Below are positions 33,209-43,158 of a stretch of 64,000 nucleotides of DNA, piece by piece (positions within the stretch are counted from its first letter, which is position 1; every line of letters begins with the position of its first letter). The stretch is from assembly GCF_004765785.1 (NCBI RefSeq), contig NZ_SBIT01000019.1:1-64000 (forward strand), written 5' to 3'. This DNA is from Halorussus ruber (GTDB taxonomy: Archaea > Halobacteriota > Halobacteria > Halobacteriales > Haladaptataceae). The notes under the pieces are model-generated. The model was not told the origin of the DNA and ran no database searches. It was given only the letters and a program-made list of their open reading frames with translations. The position numbers and the translations under genes were made by a program.

Positions 33209-34447
33209 ATGAGCGAGAACATCAGCTGGAGCCATCACGACCTCGACGGTCTCGAAGAACTGTACTGGGATGAAATCGCGCCCGCATTGCGCCGTGATGG
33301 ACGCGACCCGCATACTCGGCCATCCTACGAGACGCTCGCTGACCTCGGATATAGTGGTATCAGCTATACCCTTCGCGAACACCACGGCCTCACCGTCAAA
33401 GAGTTTCTCACCGACGTGGTCGACCTCGACGACCCCACCGTTTCCAGTAAATCACATGACGACTACGTCTGGCAGATATCGTCCACCGAGACCATCGACG
33501 AGCTCGAAGCCTACCTCCGCGCGCTCGACCGCCGTCGGAAGCTTGCCGACTCCACGCTCGCCTCGAAACGCACCCATCTAGCGACCTATGCGCAAATCTA
33601 CGAGGACCTCCACGGGACGTCGGACCTCCTCACACCGCTTTCTGATCCGTCAGAGCAGGCCACAGAGACGGAACGCGCCTACCAAGTCGTGGAGGTCCTC
33701 GACGACAAACTTGCAACCGACGGCACGAAATTTACGTACGTTGGGACGGTTCAGGGCTGGTACGACCGACTCGACCGGCACGGCGCGGCCGCCTATAATC
33801 CCTTGGACGGCGTGACAACCGACTTCGGCTGGGAGCGCACAGAACCCGACAATAAGGCACTTGCGCCGTCGGACGTCCGCGCGCTCAACAACGAGACCAA
33901 CACGCCTGCAGATCGCCTCCTACTCGTCGCACTCGCCGCGTGGGGGTTACGGTCGGGTGAGGTCGCGCGACTCCACGTCAGCCAGTTCGTTGGGGTCGAC
34001 TCCGACGACCCACACCTCGAGTTCGAGGAGCGGAAGAACGGCCCGAGCACGGTCAGCCTCCTCTACGGCTTGGACGCCTACCGGGAGCGCCAGCACGAAC
34101 TCGTCGACGACTACGACGAGTGGAATGGCTATCTCTTTCCTTCGACGCAGGCTGAGACCGGCCACATCGACTCGGATACCGTCCGAAATCGGTTCCACCG
34201 ACTCGCCAAACAGGCTAATGTCCGCGTCGACGGTGGTCTCCCGAAGCCCCACATGGCTCGTCGGTTCTGGTATAGCCAGTACCAGGACGCGCTTGCAGAC
34301 GTGCTCGACCGCCTCGATATCATCGCTGATGAGCAGGGGAGTTCATCCGCGGATGTAGTTCATCAGAACTATCTCTCCGAGGAGAAACGCCGGGAGGCTC
34401 GGCGACCTGCGATGCGGAAGTTGCTCGCAGACGCGTTCAGCAAGTAG
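33209..34447 (+). CDS. Tyrosine recombinase (integrase)
   Basis: The protein has 412 residues. Residues about 85-190 are a SAM-like core-binding domain. The catalytic domain carries the first arginine in AAWGLRSGEVARLH, the HxxR box in PHMARRFWYSQY and the nucleophilic tyrosine in VVHQNYLSEE near the C-terminus. These R-H-R-Y residues define tyrosine recombinases that integrate or resolve DNA. It stands immediately upstream of and co-oriented with the Mre11-HamB cluster, so it probably mobilised that cluster or its ancestor. No attachment-site duplication or tRNA is visible nearby. Confidence 0.88.
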   Translation: MSENISWSHHDLDGLEELYWDEIAPALRRDGRDPHTRPSYETLADLGYSGISYTLREHHGLTVKEFLTDVVDLDDPTVSSKSHDDYVWQISSTETIDELEAYLRALDRRRKLADSTLASKRTHLATYAQIYEDLHGTSDLLTPLSDPSEQATETERAYQVVEVLDDKLATDGTKFTYVGTVQGWYDRLDRHGAAAYNPLDGVTTDFGWERTEPDNKALAPSDVRALNNETNTPADRLLLVALAAWGLRSGEVARLHVSQFVGVDSDDPHLEFEERKNGPSTVSLLYGLDAYRERQHELVDDYDEWNGYLFPSTQAETGHIDSDTVRNRFHRLAKQANVRVDGGLPKPHMARRFWYSQYQDALADVLDRLDIIADEQGSSSADVVHQNYLSEEKRREARRPAMRKLLADAFSK

Positions 34448-34540
34448 TTAGAAATATCTCCCGACAAACTCAACTCGAGGAACGTCAACAACCGCTAAAA
34501 CCACTAACTATTTCATACCTATGGTGTGAGGGATCCGTAT

Positions 34541-35713
34541 ATGAAACAAACTCGGGTTCTTCATGTCAGCGACACTCATTTAGGATACAGACAGTACTGC
34601 TCTGACATCCGTCGGAACGACTTTTTTGATAACTTCGAGCAAACTATTGAGATAGCAGTTGACCGTGATGTAGACGCGGTTGTTCACACTGGAGACCTGT
34701 TTCACGGTTCTAATCCTTCTATTCAGAATATCGACAGATGTGCTGAAATCCTCGGACAACTTGACAGGGCCGGTATCCCAATGTATGGGATTGTTGGGAA
34801 CCACGAACGGAAGAACGACACACAACTCCTTGACTTGGTCGGGCGAATGGGTGACGTACGACGATTGAAGAAAGAACCAACACTCGTCGGTAATATCGCG
34901 CTCTACGGGATCGACGCAATCCCGGAGCGACGTTGGGAGGGAGCGTCCTTCGAATTGGCAGAACCACCGGCGGAGGCGACTACGACCGTACTGTGTCTTC
35001 ATCAATCTCTCGCGCCGCCGTTAGATGAAGAACACGCAAAACACGATCTCGAAGACGTGATTGACCGAGTCGGGATCGAGCTCGACGGAATCGCTTTGGG
35101 TGACATTCACCGGCCGAAGAGTGACCTGATCGGGGACACGGAGGTGTGGTACGCAGGGTCGACTGCCCGAACACAAAAGAACCAGACTCAGGCCGGTACC
35201 GTCCAACTGCTCAAGGTCAAGGACGGGGATTTATCTCGAAAGCAGATCGGACTCGACACCCGCTCGTTCTGCCCTATCACCGTTGAGTTCGGATCCGACG
35301 ACGGTGCTGGTCACTTGCGAGACAGACTCAGACAGGAATCGTTACAGGACGCGGTCGCCGCGCTGGAACTCACTGGTGAGCGCGGTGCGGTGACGGCGAA
35401 CGACGCTGTGACCGCGGCTCGTGAGGAAGGAGCGGCGGTGGTGACTGTCTCTGACGAACGCGGACGGGTCGATCTCGACTCCGGGAGTCTCGACGTGAGG
35501 GAAGTGGCGAGCCATGACGACGCCGTTGAGGAGCGTCTCAACGACGAGGAATTCCCATCTGTCGTCCACGAGGCGGACTCTCGAATCCGGACGGACGACG
35601 ACCTCCCGACTCGCACGGACCCCGCCGCAGATGAGTTTGAGTCAGACCTGAGAGAGGCGATGGCCTCCGAGTTCGACGACGAGGAGGCAGCGACGGTGGA
35701 GGTGGACGAATGA
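34541..35713 (+). CDS. mre11: Mre11-like nuclease
   Basis: The start MKQTRVLHVSDTHLG at 34541 gives 390 residues. All phosphodiesterase motifs of Mre11/SbcD are visible: DTHLG, HTGDLFHGS, GNHERKND, LHQSLAPP and ALGDIHRP. Mre11 is a Mn-dependent 3'-5' exonuclease and endonuclease that processes DNA ends with Rad50. The acidic C-terminal 100 residues (DLREAMASEFDDEEAAT near the end) probably carry the Rad50-binding region. It overlaps rad50 by 4 bp. This is an accessory copy, distinct from the usual chromosomal mre11 expected in haloarchaea. Confidence 0.9.
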   Translation: MKQTRVLHVSDTHLGYRQYCSDIRRNDFFDNFEQTIEIAVDRDVDAVVHTGDLFHGSNPSIQNIDRCAEILGQLDRAGIPMYGIVGNHERKNDTQLLDLVGRMGDVRRLKKEPTLVGNIALYGIDAIPERRWEGASFELAEPPAEATTTVLCLHQSLAPPLDEEHAKHDLEDVIDRVGIELDGIALGDIHRPKSDLIGDTEVWYAGSTARTQKNQTQAGTVQLLKVKDGDLSRKQIGLDTRSFCPITVEFGSDDGAGHLRDRLRQESLQDAVAALELTGERGAVTANDAVTAAREEGAAVVTVSDERGRVDLDSGSLDVREVASHDDAVEERLNDEEFPSVVHEADSRIRTDDDLPTRTDPAADEFESDLREAMASEFDDEEAATVEVDE

Positions 35714-38700
35714 GAGTCAAGCGCATTGAGGTCGAAAATCTCCAGAGCTACGACACGGAGACGGTGTCACTTCCCGAGGGAGTGATCTCAGTTCACGGCG
35801 AAAACGGGGCTGGGAAGACAACGCTTCTGCGTGCGATCTTCGGTGGGCTGTTTATGACGAACATGAAGAAGCTAGCAGAAATCAACATCCTTGACGACCT
35901 CATTCGTAGCGGACACGACAGTGCTGAGATTCGGCTCACCTTCGTCGCCGACGGCAAGCAGTATGAAACCACCTGGCAAATCGAACCGGGGAAGACCGCC
36001 GGAGCAACTCTCACCTCGCCGTCACTCGACAGTCCAGTTGAAGGATTCGAAGATGTCCAGAAGCACGTTGAGGAGATTGTCGGAATGGACGCCGAGACGT
36101 TCGTCCGATCCGTCTACGTCCAGCAAGGCGAGATCGACCGGTTGCTACGGGACGACGACCGGGAGGAACTGATTGACGACCTCCTAGAACTGGGCCAGTT
36201 CGACGAGTATCGAGCGCAGGCCAAGGGTGCGCGTCGAGCAGCCAGGAACCTCCGCGACGAAGCAGAGTCGAGAGCGAATACTCTCGATGAGCAGGTTGAG
36301 GACGGGTTCGAGTACGATACCGACGGCTATCGTGACGAGATCGGGGTAGTTGGAAGGAAGATCGATGACACGGAAGGTGAGAAAGAGGAGCAAGAGGAGA
36401 AGCTAGACAAACTCCATAACCTCCGAGAGAAAGCCAATGAGCAGATCGAACGTCATGGAGAACTTAAGTCGGAGATCGAGTCGAAGAAAGACGAACGCAA
36501 AGATCTCGTCGAGAAACGGGACGAGCAAGAGAAGGAGAAGTTGTCGGCCAAAGAGCAAATTACCGAGAATGAAGGTCGGATTGAGGAACTGCAGTCGGAG
36601 GTCACCGACCTATCGGAGACGGTGGCCGAGACGGAGACGCCAGTAACTACGGACGAGTTCAAGATTGACCTGAGTACCCGCGAGGACGCTGAAGCGTCAC
36701 TCGAACGCGCCCAAGATGGCGTTGAGTCGGCCAAGGTGACGATGAACGACCGGGAGAACAAACTGAAGACGGCGAAGAGCGACCGAGAGCGACTGGAGAG
36801 CAATCAGTCTGAACTTAAAGGAAGACGTGACGAGAAGAAGACGGAAATCTCCCAACTGGAGAGGGAAATCGAGGCGGCCAAGCGGAATGCTGGCCGTGCG
36901 AAGATACGTCTAGAGGACGCCGTCGAATCCCGCCGGGAGACAGTGATCGAGTTCCTGCCCGAGGAGCAACGTCCGGATGAGGTGTCCGACGATACCGAGA
37001 AAGTTGTAGCAGACGCACTTGAGGAATACAACAACCAAGTTCAAGAGTGTCATAAGAGGCGCGCTAGTGTCGAGACGGAGCTTGACAACGTCAAAGAAGA
37101 CCTCGAAGACGCACAGAAGTCGGTCAAGGACACCGAAGAGAGCATTGAGGAGATTGAGAGGGATGTGGAGACCCTCGAAGAAAAGATGTCAGATGCCGAG
37201 GACGAACACGACCGCCTCCGTAAGGAGTTCACAGAGCAGGTGGCAGAACTTGACGACCGACTGGCCGTATTCGACCTCGGAGTTAACACGGAAACCGTCG
37301 ACGAGGTGATCGACGACGACCTCCCGGCGAAGCGCGAAGAATTGCAGTCGCAACTCAGTGACGCCAAAGAACAGGTTACAGAACTCAAGACCAAACTGGA
37401 GAATCTCCGCGAGACGCGCTCGGAGCTGGATGGTCTCGATGGCGGTGCCGTCTGTCCGACGTGTCAGCAGGAGGTCAAGGCGAAGCATCTCGAGACGAAA
37501 CGCGAAGATGTCGAGAAGAAGATTCAAAAGCGAAATGAAGAACTAGAAGATGCCAAGCAGCGAGAAGCGGAACTGAGCGAAGAACTGACGACCTTGGAGG
37601 AAATCCGAGAGGACCTCCTCAACTTCCGGACGTTCCGCGACGACGATCTCGCCGAGGCCAAAGCACAAGTCGAGGAAATTCAGTCTGACCTCACGGATCG
37701 CCGTGAGGACCGCTCGAACGCTGAGGACGAACTGTCGGCGGCCGAGTCGGAGGAATCCGACGCCCAAGAGTTGGTAGAGAAACTGCGAGCGGAGCGAGCG
37801 GGGATCCAGTCCGAGATCGATGATATTGAGTCCCGCGTCTCGGCCGGAAAGGAGGCGCTAGAGACGTTCGAGACTGTCGAAGAGCGACGGGAGGCAGTTG
37901 ATGACGCCAAAGACCGGGTTGACGACCTCCAGTCGAAGCGGTCGGATCTCATTGACGAACGTGAGGAACTCACGGGAGAGATCGAAGAACTTGACGAGAA
38001 GATCGAGAGCCAGATGGAGGCAGTCACGGAGGCCGAAGACAAATTCGAGGAGGCGAAGGCGGCGGTCGATACTGCCGAGACGATCCGCGATTACATTGAC
38101 GACGCTGTCGACGCATACGACAAAATCGATGACCTCCAGCAGGAGATCAATAATCTTGAAAACGACATCGATAACGCCCAAGAACGAATAGACGAACTGG
38201 AAGAGAGAATCGATAAACTGGACGGAGAGGTCGAAGAGCGACAGGAGGAACGTGACAAGATCAACGTAGACGAGCTTGAGGAGAACCTGAAGAGATTAGA
38301 CGACGAGATCGATACTGTTGAGGGCGAGATTGGCGATTTGGAAGACGAAATTCAGAGTCTCCACGAACGCAAAACCACCTTGGAGAACGAACTTGAGCGA
38401 CTGGAAGATCTCCACGACAAGCGCGACACAGCTCAAGAGAAACGCGAGTGGGCACAGAGCCGCGCCGACGAATTTGAACGGCTTGCAGGTATCTATAGGG
38501 AGGTCAAGACGGAACTCCGGGATCAATACCTCGACTTCGTTGAGCAGTTTACGAACGACATCTTCAGGGAGGTGTACAAAAACGAGAGCTACCAGCAGGT
38601 AGAAATCGTAGCAGAGGACGAGTCGGAGACGGCCTACGCCATCACCCTCCACCGCTCCGATGGGGAGACCGTCGCACCTCACAACGCCAGCGGCGGAGAG

Positions 38701-39012
38701 CGCGCGGTGGTGAACCTCGCGCTCCGGGCTGGCGTGTACAAACTTATTGCCCAGCGACGAGGCGGCGACGCTGAGCGGCTGCCACCGTTGATTCTTGACG
38801 AACCGACGACGTACCTTGACGACGGTCACGTCGGCCGTCTCGACCAGATGTTGGACACAATTGCCGACTGGGGCGTCCCGCAGATTCTGGTCGTCTCACA
38901 CGACGACACGCTCGTCGACGGGGCCGAACACGAGTGCCGCGTCACTGTCGACGACGGGGCGAATGCATCGCGCGTCGATCTCCAGCGTGGCGCGGCTCTA
39001 GGTGACGACTGA
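35710..39012 (+). CDS. rad50: Rad50-like SMC ATPase
   Basis: The protein has 1100 residues. Walker A (GENGAGKTTLLRAIF) lies near residue 31, the Q-loop region VYVQQGEIDRLLRDD near residue 137, then some 450 residues of coiled coil, the zinc hook CPTCQQE near residue 581, a second coiled coil, the ABC signature NASGGERAVVNLALR near residue 994, Walker B LILDEPTTYLDD near residue 1028, and the H-loop LVVSHDD. Rad50 dimers tether DNA ends and gate Mre11. The stop overlaps the nurA start by one base (TGATG), so translation is coupled. Confidence 0.95.
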   Translation: MRVKRIEVENLQSYDTETVSLPEGVISVHGENGAGKTTLLRAIFGGLFMTNMKKLAEINILDDLIRSGHDSAEIRLTFVADGKQYETTWQIEPGKTAGATLTSPSLDSPVEGFEDVQKHVEEIVGMDAETFVRSVYVQQGEIDRLLRDDDREELIDDLLELGQFDEYRAQAKGARRAARNLRDEAESRANTLDEQVEDGFEYDTDGYRDEIGVVGRKIDDTEGEKEEQEEKLDKLHNLREKANEQIERHGELKSEIESKKDERKDLVEKRDEQEKEKLSAKEQITENEGRIEELQSEVTDLSETVAETETPVTTDEFKIDLSTREDAEASLERAQDGVESAKVTMNDRENKLKTAKSDRERLESNQSELKGRRDEKKTEISQLEREIEAAKRNAGRAKIRLEDAVESRRETVIEFLPEEQRPDEVSDDTEKVVADALEEYNNQVQECHKRRASVETELDNVKEDLEDAQKSVKDTEESIEEIERDVETLEEKMSDAEDEHDRLRKEFTEQVAELDDRLAVFDLGVNTETVDEVIDDDLPAKREELQSQLSDAKEQVTELKTKLENLRETRSELDGLDGGAVCPTCQQEVKAKHLETKREDVEKKIQKRNEELEDAKQREAELSEELTTLEEIREDLLNFRTFRDDDLAEAKAQVEEIQSDLTDRREDRSNAEDELSAAESEESDAQELVEKLRAERAGIQSEIDDIESRVSAGKEALETFETVEERREAVDDAKDRVDDLQSKRSDLIDEREELTGEIEELDEKIESQMEAVTEAEDKFEEAKAAVDTAETIRDYIDDAVDAYDKIDDLQQEINNLENDIDNAQERIDELEERIDKLDGEVEERQEERDKINVDELEENLKRLDDEIDTVEGEIGDLEDEIQSLHERKTTLENELERLEDLHDKRDTAQEKREWAQSRADEFERLAGIYREVKTELRDQYLDFVEQFTNDIFREVYKNESYQQVEIVAEDESETAYAITLHRSDGETVAPHNASGGERAVVNLALRAGVYKLIAQRRGGDAERLPPLILDEPTTYLDDGHVGRLDQMLDTIADWGVPQILVVSHDDTLVDGAEHECRVTVDDGANASRVDLQRGAALGDD

Positions 39013-40286
39013 TGGACGAGCGAACGCTGTCGGTCGTGAACGACCTCGTCGGGCGCGTCGACGAGGAGCTTACCCGGGACACAGACGACCAAACGGCGAA
39101 CGCACGGGAACTGTTCGAACTGCTGTCTCTAGACGGCGGATCCGTCGAACCGTTCGAGTCGGTGGAGTACCTCAAGACACCGACAGCCGAACTGGGGACA
39201 TGGGAGGACGACCCGTGGGGGGATCCGACGTACGGTGTCGACGCCAGCACAACACGACCGATGGAGTACGACAATGGACTCATCGTTGATGTCGCACACG
39301 CCAAACTTGGTGTGAACGGGGCGTCGGCCGACCGGAGCGTCGAGCGTCGCGGAACAGTGGTCACGGGATTGTACTCTGGTAGCCGAAATCTCACCGTTCC
39401 TTCCACGGAGACAAACGACACCGATATCATCGGCGAGGTAATTCAGGTCCCAGATAGTCGGGTCCAGCGGAACGTCACCTCGACGCTCACGTCTGCCGTC
39501 CAACGCCGAGCCGAGGCGCGACACGCGAAGCGGTGTCTCGACGCCGTTGACGGTCCCCTGTTCCTCGACGGCTCAGTGTACCCACTGGGCCTGCTCCCAC
39601 GTATCCCTGACTCTGATGGAGACGGCTCCCTCGATCCGGAGTGGGAGCTCCCGACGGAGGTTGTCCGGACCTACGTCGACATCGTGGACGACTGTTTCGA
39701 GCGTGACGTTCCGGTGTACGGCGTCGTGAAAACCTCCGAGATAGATACCCTGATAGAAGCGCTCCGGAGGAAGATCGAGCGCAACGAGGTTCGGACCGAC
39801 GACGGCCGCCGTCGGCGTGTTCCATACCGGACAGACGCACAGTTCATCGCCTCCGTACTCCGGAACGACAGCTTAGAGCATCTGGCGTACACGACGTGGT
39901 TCGTCGAGACCACCCCAAACTACCCGTCGGACCGCTCGGAACGACTTGACCCGCTGGCGGCACACCTTGATCATGGGACTCCGGCCGATTACCGGCGGGC
40001 GTTCTGTCACATCAGGCTACCCGAGACGGGCAACGTGTTCCGCATCGAGACGCCGTTGCTATTCCTTGAACGTGGGGCGGGTCCAGAGGCACTCCGGCTG
40101 AAAGCGCTCCGGGAAATTGCACGACGTTGCGACGTGCCAGGCGCAGTAGCGCGTGCAGACCGGATCGCCCGAATCAGTCCGAAGAACCGCAACCACATCA
40201 GAAACCGATTGGAGAAAGCAGAACCGTCGTACGACTATAATGACGGGCGGTGGGGTTACCTCCACAACAGAAAAGAAGGTGAGTGA
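39012..40286 (+). CDS. nurA: NurA-like nuclease
   Basis: The protein has 424 residues. NurA is a 5'-3' nuclease that works inside a HerA ring. The two acidic signatures of the RNase H-like NurA core are visible: YGVDASTTRPMEYDNG near residue 74 and PLFLDGSVYPLGL near residue 178. Later segments (YGVVKTSEIDTLIEAL, FCHIRLPETGNVFRIETPLL) match the usual NurA order. It is longer than thermophile NurA (about 340 residues), mainly at the N-terminus. It is preceded by rad50 and followed after one base by herA, the classical archaeal order of partners. Confidence 0.85.
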   Translation: MDERTLSVVNDLVGRVDEELTRDTDDQTANARELFELLSLDGGSVEPFESVEYLKTPTAELGTWEDDPWGDPTYGVDASTTRPMEYDNGLIVDVAHAKLGVNGASADRSVERRGTVVTGLYSGSRNLTVPSTETNDTDIIGEVIQVPDSRVQRNVTSTLTSAVQRRAEARHAKRCLDAVDGPLFLDGSVYPLGLLPRIPDSDGDGSLDPEWELPTEVVRTYVDIVDDCFERDVPVYGVVKTSEIDTLIEALRRKIERNEVRTDDGRRRRVPYRTDAQFIASVLRNDSLEHLAYTTWFVETTPNYPSDRSERLDPLAAHLDHGTPADYRRAFCHIRLPETGNVFRIETPLLFLERGAGPEALRLKALREIARRCDVPGAVARADRIARISPKNRNHIRNRLEKAEPSYDYNDGRWGYLHNRKEGE

Positions 40287-40287
40287 C

Positions 40288-42141
40288 ATGAGAGACAGTT
40301 TAACCGATCAAATCGACGAAATCATCGATGACGACGAGACCGACGACGCACAGAGCGAATCAGACGACCGTGACGAGTCGGGCTCGGTGACCGACGACGA
40401 AATCCCCGAACGACACGTTCCGAGTTCGATTGACTCCGACGATACCTTGGGCCACGTCCTAGCCAGTGAGGAGATCCACGTCAGTCGGACGGACCATCAG
40501 GTGAACGCCTTCGTCCGAACGAGCTGCAGAGATGAACTGCGTTTAGGAGACTACGTCCAAATTCCGTACCCGCCAGACGGCGACTCGGAACTGTTCGCCG
40601 TAACCGACCGACTCCGGTACGAACCGTACACAGAGTTCGACGATAAGACGGACGCACACAACCGTATCAGTTCACAGGCTGCACTCGACGAAGCAGAGTA
40701 CGTTCTCGTCGCCGAACTTGACCCGCTCTCTATCCTCGGCAAGTCCGAGGATGGGGAGTTCGAACAAAACGTCGTTGACAGGGTTCCGAAGCCGAACGCC
40801 CCGGTACAGTTGACCCGTGACGAGGACCGCCTCCGAACCGGTCTCGGTATCCCAAGCGATGGCGTCTTCGCCGGATGGCTCTCTGTCGGGGGTGACTGTG
40901 TCGAAGTGGATGGTCAATATGTGCCGTACTACCTCTCAAATCCCGGTGTTGACGACGACGGTGACGCGCCAGCGGTCTTCCGGCACACGCTGGTCGCCGG
41001 GTCAACTGGAAAGGGAAAAACACAGTTCACGAAGAACATTCTCCGTCAGTACGTCGACGGAACGCGATACCAAATCAAGGCTCATGACAGTGGGGTAACT
41101 AGCCAGAAACGTCTCAACGTTGTCCTATTTGACCCTGAAAACGAGTACGCACAAATGGCGGACGACAACGACCTGAGTGAGGAACTAACGGACCGACTCC
41201 TGAAACACGGTGTCGAGTACGGCGGCGTCGACGATCTGGAGGTGTTCGTCCCGCAGGTATCCGAGACACCCTCTCCACAGTATAAGGACTCAAGAGAGTC
41301 AAACGAGTTGACGATTCCGTTCGAGATCGTCCGTGGGCGACCGCAGCTTCTGATGCCTTTTGGAGGAAGTCCGGTGACCAGAGGCGCGCTAAAAGACTGT
41401 GTATCGTCGTACTTTGAGGAGTTCAACCAGGAGGACAACGGATGGGAGACGGATCGTTCGGTCAGCAGACCACGGTACGAAGATTTCGTCAACTATGTCG
41501 ACAGCGAGGAAGACGACCTCGCGGACACTCACGAAATCGGGTCGAACACGATGTCTGCGGTGAAGCGCCGAATCGGCCGACAGGAGTTCAATCACGTCTT
41601 CGATTGTGGGACTGGACTTCTTCCCGACATCTCGAACGAACTGTTCCGAGAGGGGCGTGTGTCGGTGATTCCGACGAGTCACCTCCGTGGGCGAAAAGAT
41701 ACGCTGACGGTCTTGTCGATCCTCTCCTATGTAATCGACAACAAAATCCGGGACTTCCGGGTCAATTCAGAGGTCCGCAACACGCCGATCCTGCTCGCCG
41801 TCGACGAGGCTCATAACTACTTCTCCTCGCCAGAGACGATTCAGGAGGAGTACGTTGTCGAGCGTGCTCGACGGACGGTGAAGCAAGGACGGAAATATCA
41901 ACTTGGCCTCTGTCTCGTGACACAGAACCCGCAGGACATTGACGACGAGATTCTGACTCAGATCAACACGAATGTTTTCCTTGGGATGAAATCGCGGGTA
42001 GTCGAAGAGGTTCCTTCAGTTCCGAAACAGTTCGCACAGGACCTCCCGACGTTCGACAGGGGCCAAGCAGTCGTGCAGGCCCCTGATGTCGAACCTGTCG
42101 AAGTGCAGGGGCTCTCGTTCTGTGTGACACGCCACAGTTAA
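40288..42141 (+). CDS. herA: HerA-like DNA translocase
   Basis: I start at the ATG at 40288 (617 residues), one base past the nurA stop. The first 55 residues are acidic and disordered. An N-terminal HAS-barrel-like region follows (HVSRTDHQVNAFVRTSC, LGDYVQIPYP). The motor has Walker A LVAGSTGKGKTQF near residue 237, Walker B ILLAVDEAHNYF near residue 505, and an arginine-finger region (RARRTVKQGRKYQLGLCLVT). HerA is a hexameric DNA pump that drives NurA. HerA proteins also occur as motors in several phage-defence systems, a relevant precedent here. Confidence 0.88.
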   Translation: MRDSLTDQIDEIIDDDETDDAQSESDDRDESGSVTDDEIPERHVPSSIDSDDTLGHVLASEEIHVSRTDHQVNAFVRTSCRDELRLGDYVQIPYPPDGDSELFAVTDRLRYEPYTEFDDKTDAHNRISSQAALDEAEYVLVAELDPLSILGKSEDGEFEQNVVDRVPKPNAPVQLTRDEDRLRTGLGIPSDGVFAGWLSVGGDCVEVDGQYVPYYLSNPGVDDDGDAPAVFRHTLVAGSTGKGKTQFTKNILRQYVDGTRYQIKAHDSGVTSQKRLNVVLFDPENEYAQMADDNDLSEELTDRLLKHGVEYGGVDDLEVFVPQVSETPSPQYKDSRESNELTIPFEIVRGRPQLLMPFGGSPVTRGALKDCVSSYFEEFNQEDNGWETDRSVSRPRYEDFVNYVDSEEDDLADTHEIGSNTMSAVKRRIGRQEFNHVFDCGTGLLPDISNELFREGRVSVIPTSHLRGRKDTLTVLSILSYVIDNKIRDFRVNSEVRNTPILLAVDEAHNYFSSPETIQEEYVVERARRTVKQGRKYQLGLCLVTQNPQDIDDEILTQINTNVFLGMKSRVVEEVPSVPKQFAQDLPTFDRGQAVVQAPDVEPVEVQGLSFCVTRHS

Positions 42142-42157
42142 TCCCCTCTCCATGTTG

Positions 42158-42164
42158 TTTTAAG
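42158..42164 (+). promoter_or_regulatory. Possible separate promoter for hamA
   Basis: In the 48-bp gap between herA and hamA the sequence TTTTAAG lies about 29 nt before the hamA ATG, a normal TATA position. It suggests that the Hachiman pair can also be transcribed alone. Confidence 0.45.
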
Positions 42165-42189
42165 TGATAGCGTTTCAACTATCCGAGTA

Positions 42190-43158
42190 ATGACTGCGAC
42201 GCAGTCGGAACGCACGAACTGGGGGGAGCTAACGGAGGTGGAGGAAGAGACCATAGAGGAAGTAGTCTTCTCGATGGATGGGGATTCGACGGACCGAGTA
42301 GATGTCGAAATCAAATGTATCAAACCCGGCCCGAATGGGTGGAAGTTCCACCAGTTCGTCGAAACACTACACGATTATTTCCACACGTACGTCCTTCCTC
42401 CGAGCGTCCGTGCCGACACCCCAGAGTTCCGGTGGCATCGGAAGGCGCGTAAGAAGGCTGCGCCGAATGAGAACTTTGAGAGTGGTGGTGTTGTCTCTGA
42501 GTTCCTGCTGTACCTGTTCACTGAGGCGTACCTTGACGCGCCACTCGCCGCCCACAGACTCTACGAACTGGACAGTCGAAATCAGGAGAAAAAAGGGTCA
42601 GACGGTCTCTTCGTCGGGAGACACCGCGGTGAAGAGTGTCTCTACGTCGGCGAAGCGAAGTTCTACGACAGTATCGCCTCCGCGATTGAGGACGCGTTCG
42701 ACAGTATCTCCGAGTTCCACACACGGGGTGTCAACGACCGGATGGAGCGCGAACTCGAACTAGCCAGTACCGACTTCGCCGAGAAGACGGACTCACTGTC
42801 GACTGATGAGGTCGAGGCGCTCGCGAACCGGCTCTCGCCACGTGCTCATGAAGACTACAAGATCGTCCATCCGTTATTCCTCGGTCACGAGACGGCTCGA
42901 CTCGACTGGTACCCGAATCCCGGTCCAGATGTACTCGAATTCGGAGACGACAGTCCACCAAGAGAGCAACAGATAGAGGACGAACTCAAAGAGAACCTTC
43001 GGGAGATTCCGTACCTGAAGCGGCGGGAGGAGAAGGCTTCAGAACTCGGACCGGCTCGGGGAACCGTTGAGATGGTGTTCTTCCCATTCCCAGTTCACGA
43101 CACCACCGAGTTCAAGCGGCTACTCTACGAAGGCCTGTTCAATCCAGAAAATGCCTAG
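42190..43158 (+). CDS. hamA: HamA-like nuclease (DUF1837) of a Hachiman system
   Basis: The protein has 322 residues. The central DUF1837 core is clear: SEFLLYLFTEAYLDAPLAAH, then KGSDGLFVGR, ECLYVGEAKFYDSI and AIEDAFDSISEFH. The D...ExK pattern (SDG and GEAK near residue 155) is the restriction-fold active site of HamA, the nuclease that degrades DNA when freed by HamB. It is somewhat longer than typical HamA, mainly at the N-terminus and in a charged insert (residues about 180-215). It overlaps hamB by 8 bp, the expected pair arrangement. Anti-virus activity is established for bacterial Hachiman and inferred here. Confidence 0.85.
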   Translation: MTATQSERTNWGELTEVEEETIEEVVFSMDGDSTDRVDVEIKCIKPGPNGWKFHQFVETLHDYFHTYVLPPSVRADTPEFRWHRKARKKAAPNENFESGGVVSEFLLYLFTEAYLDAPLAAHRLYELDSRNQEKKGSDGLFVGRHRGEECLYVGEAKFYDSIASAIEDAFDSISEFHTRGVNDRMERELELASTDFAEKTDSLSTDEVEALANRLSPRAHEDYKIVHPLFLGHETARLDWYPNPGPDVLEFGDDSPPREQQIEDELKENLREIPYLKRREEKASELGPARGTVEMVFFPFPVHDTTEFKRLLYEGLFNPENA

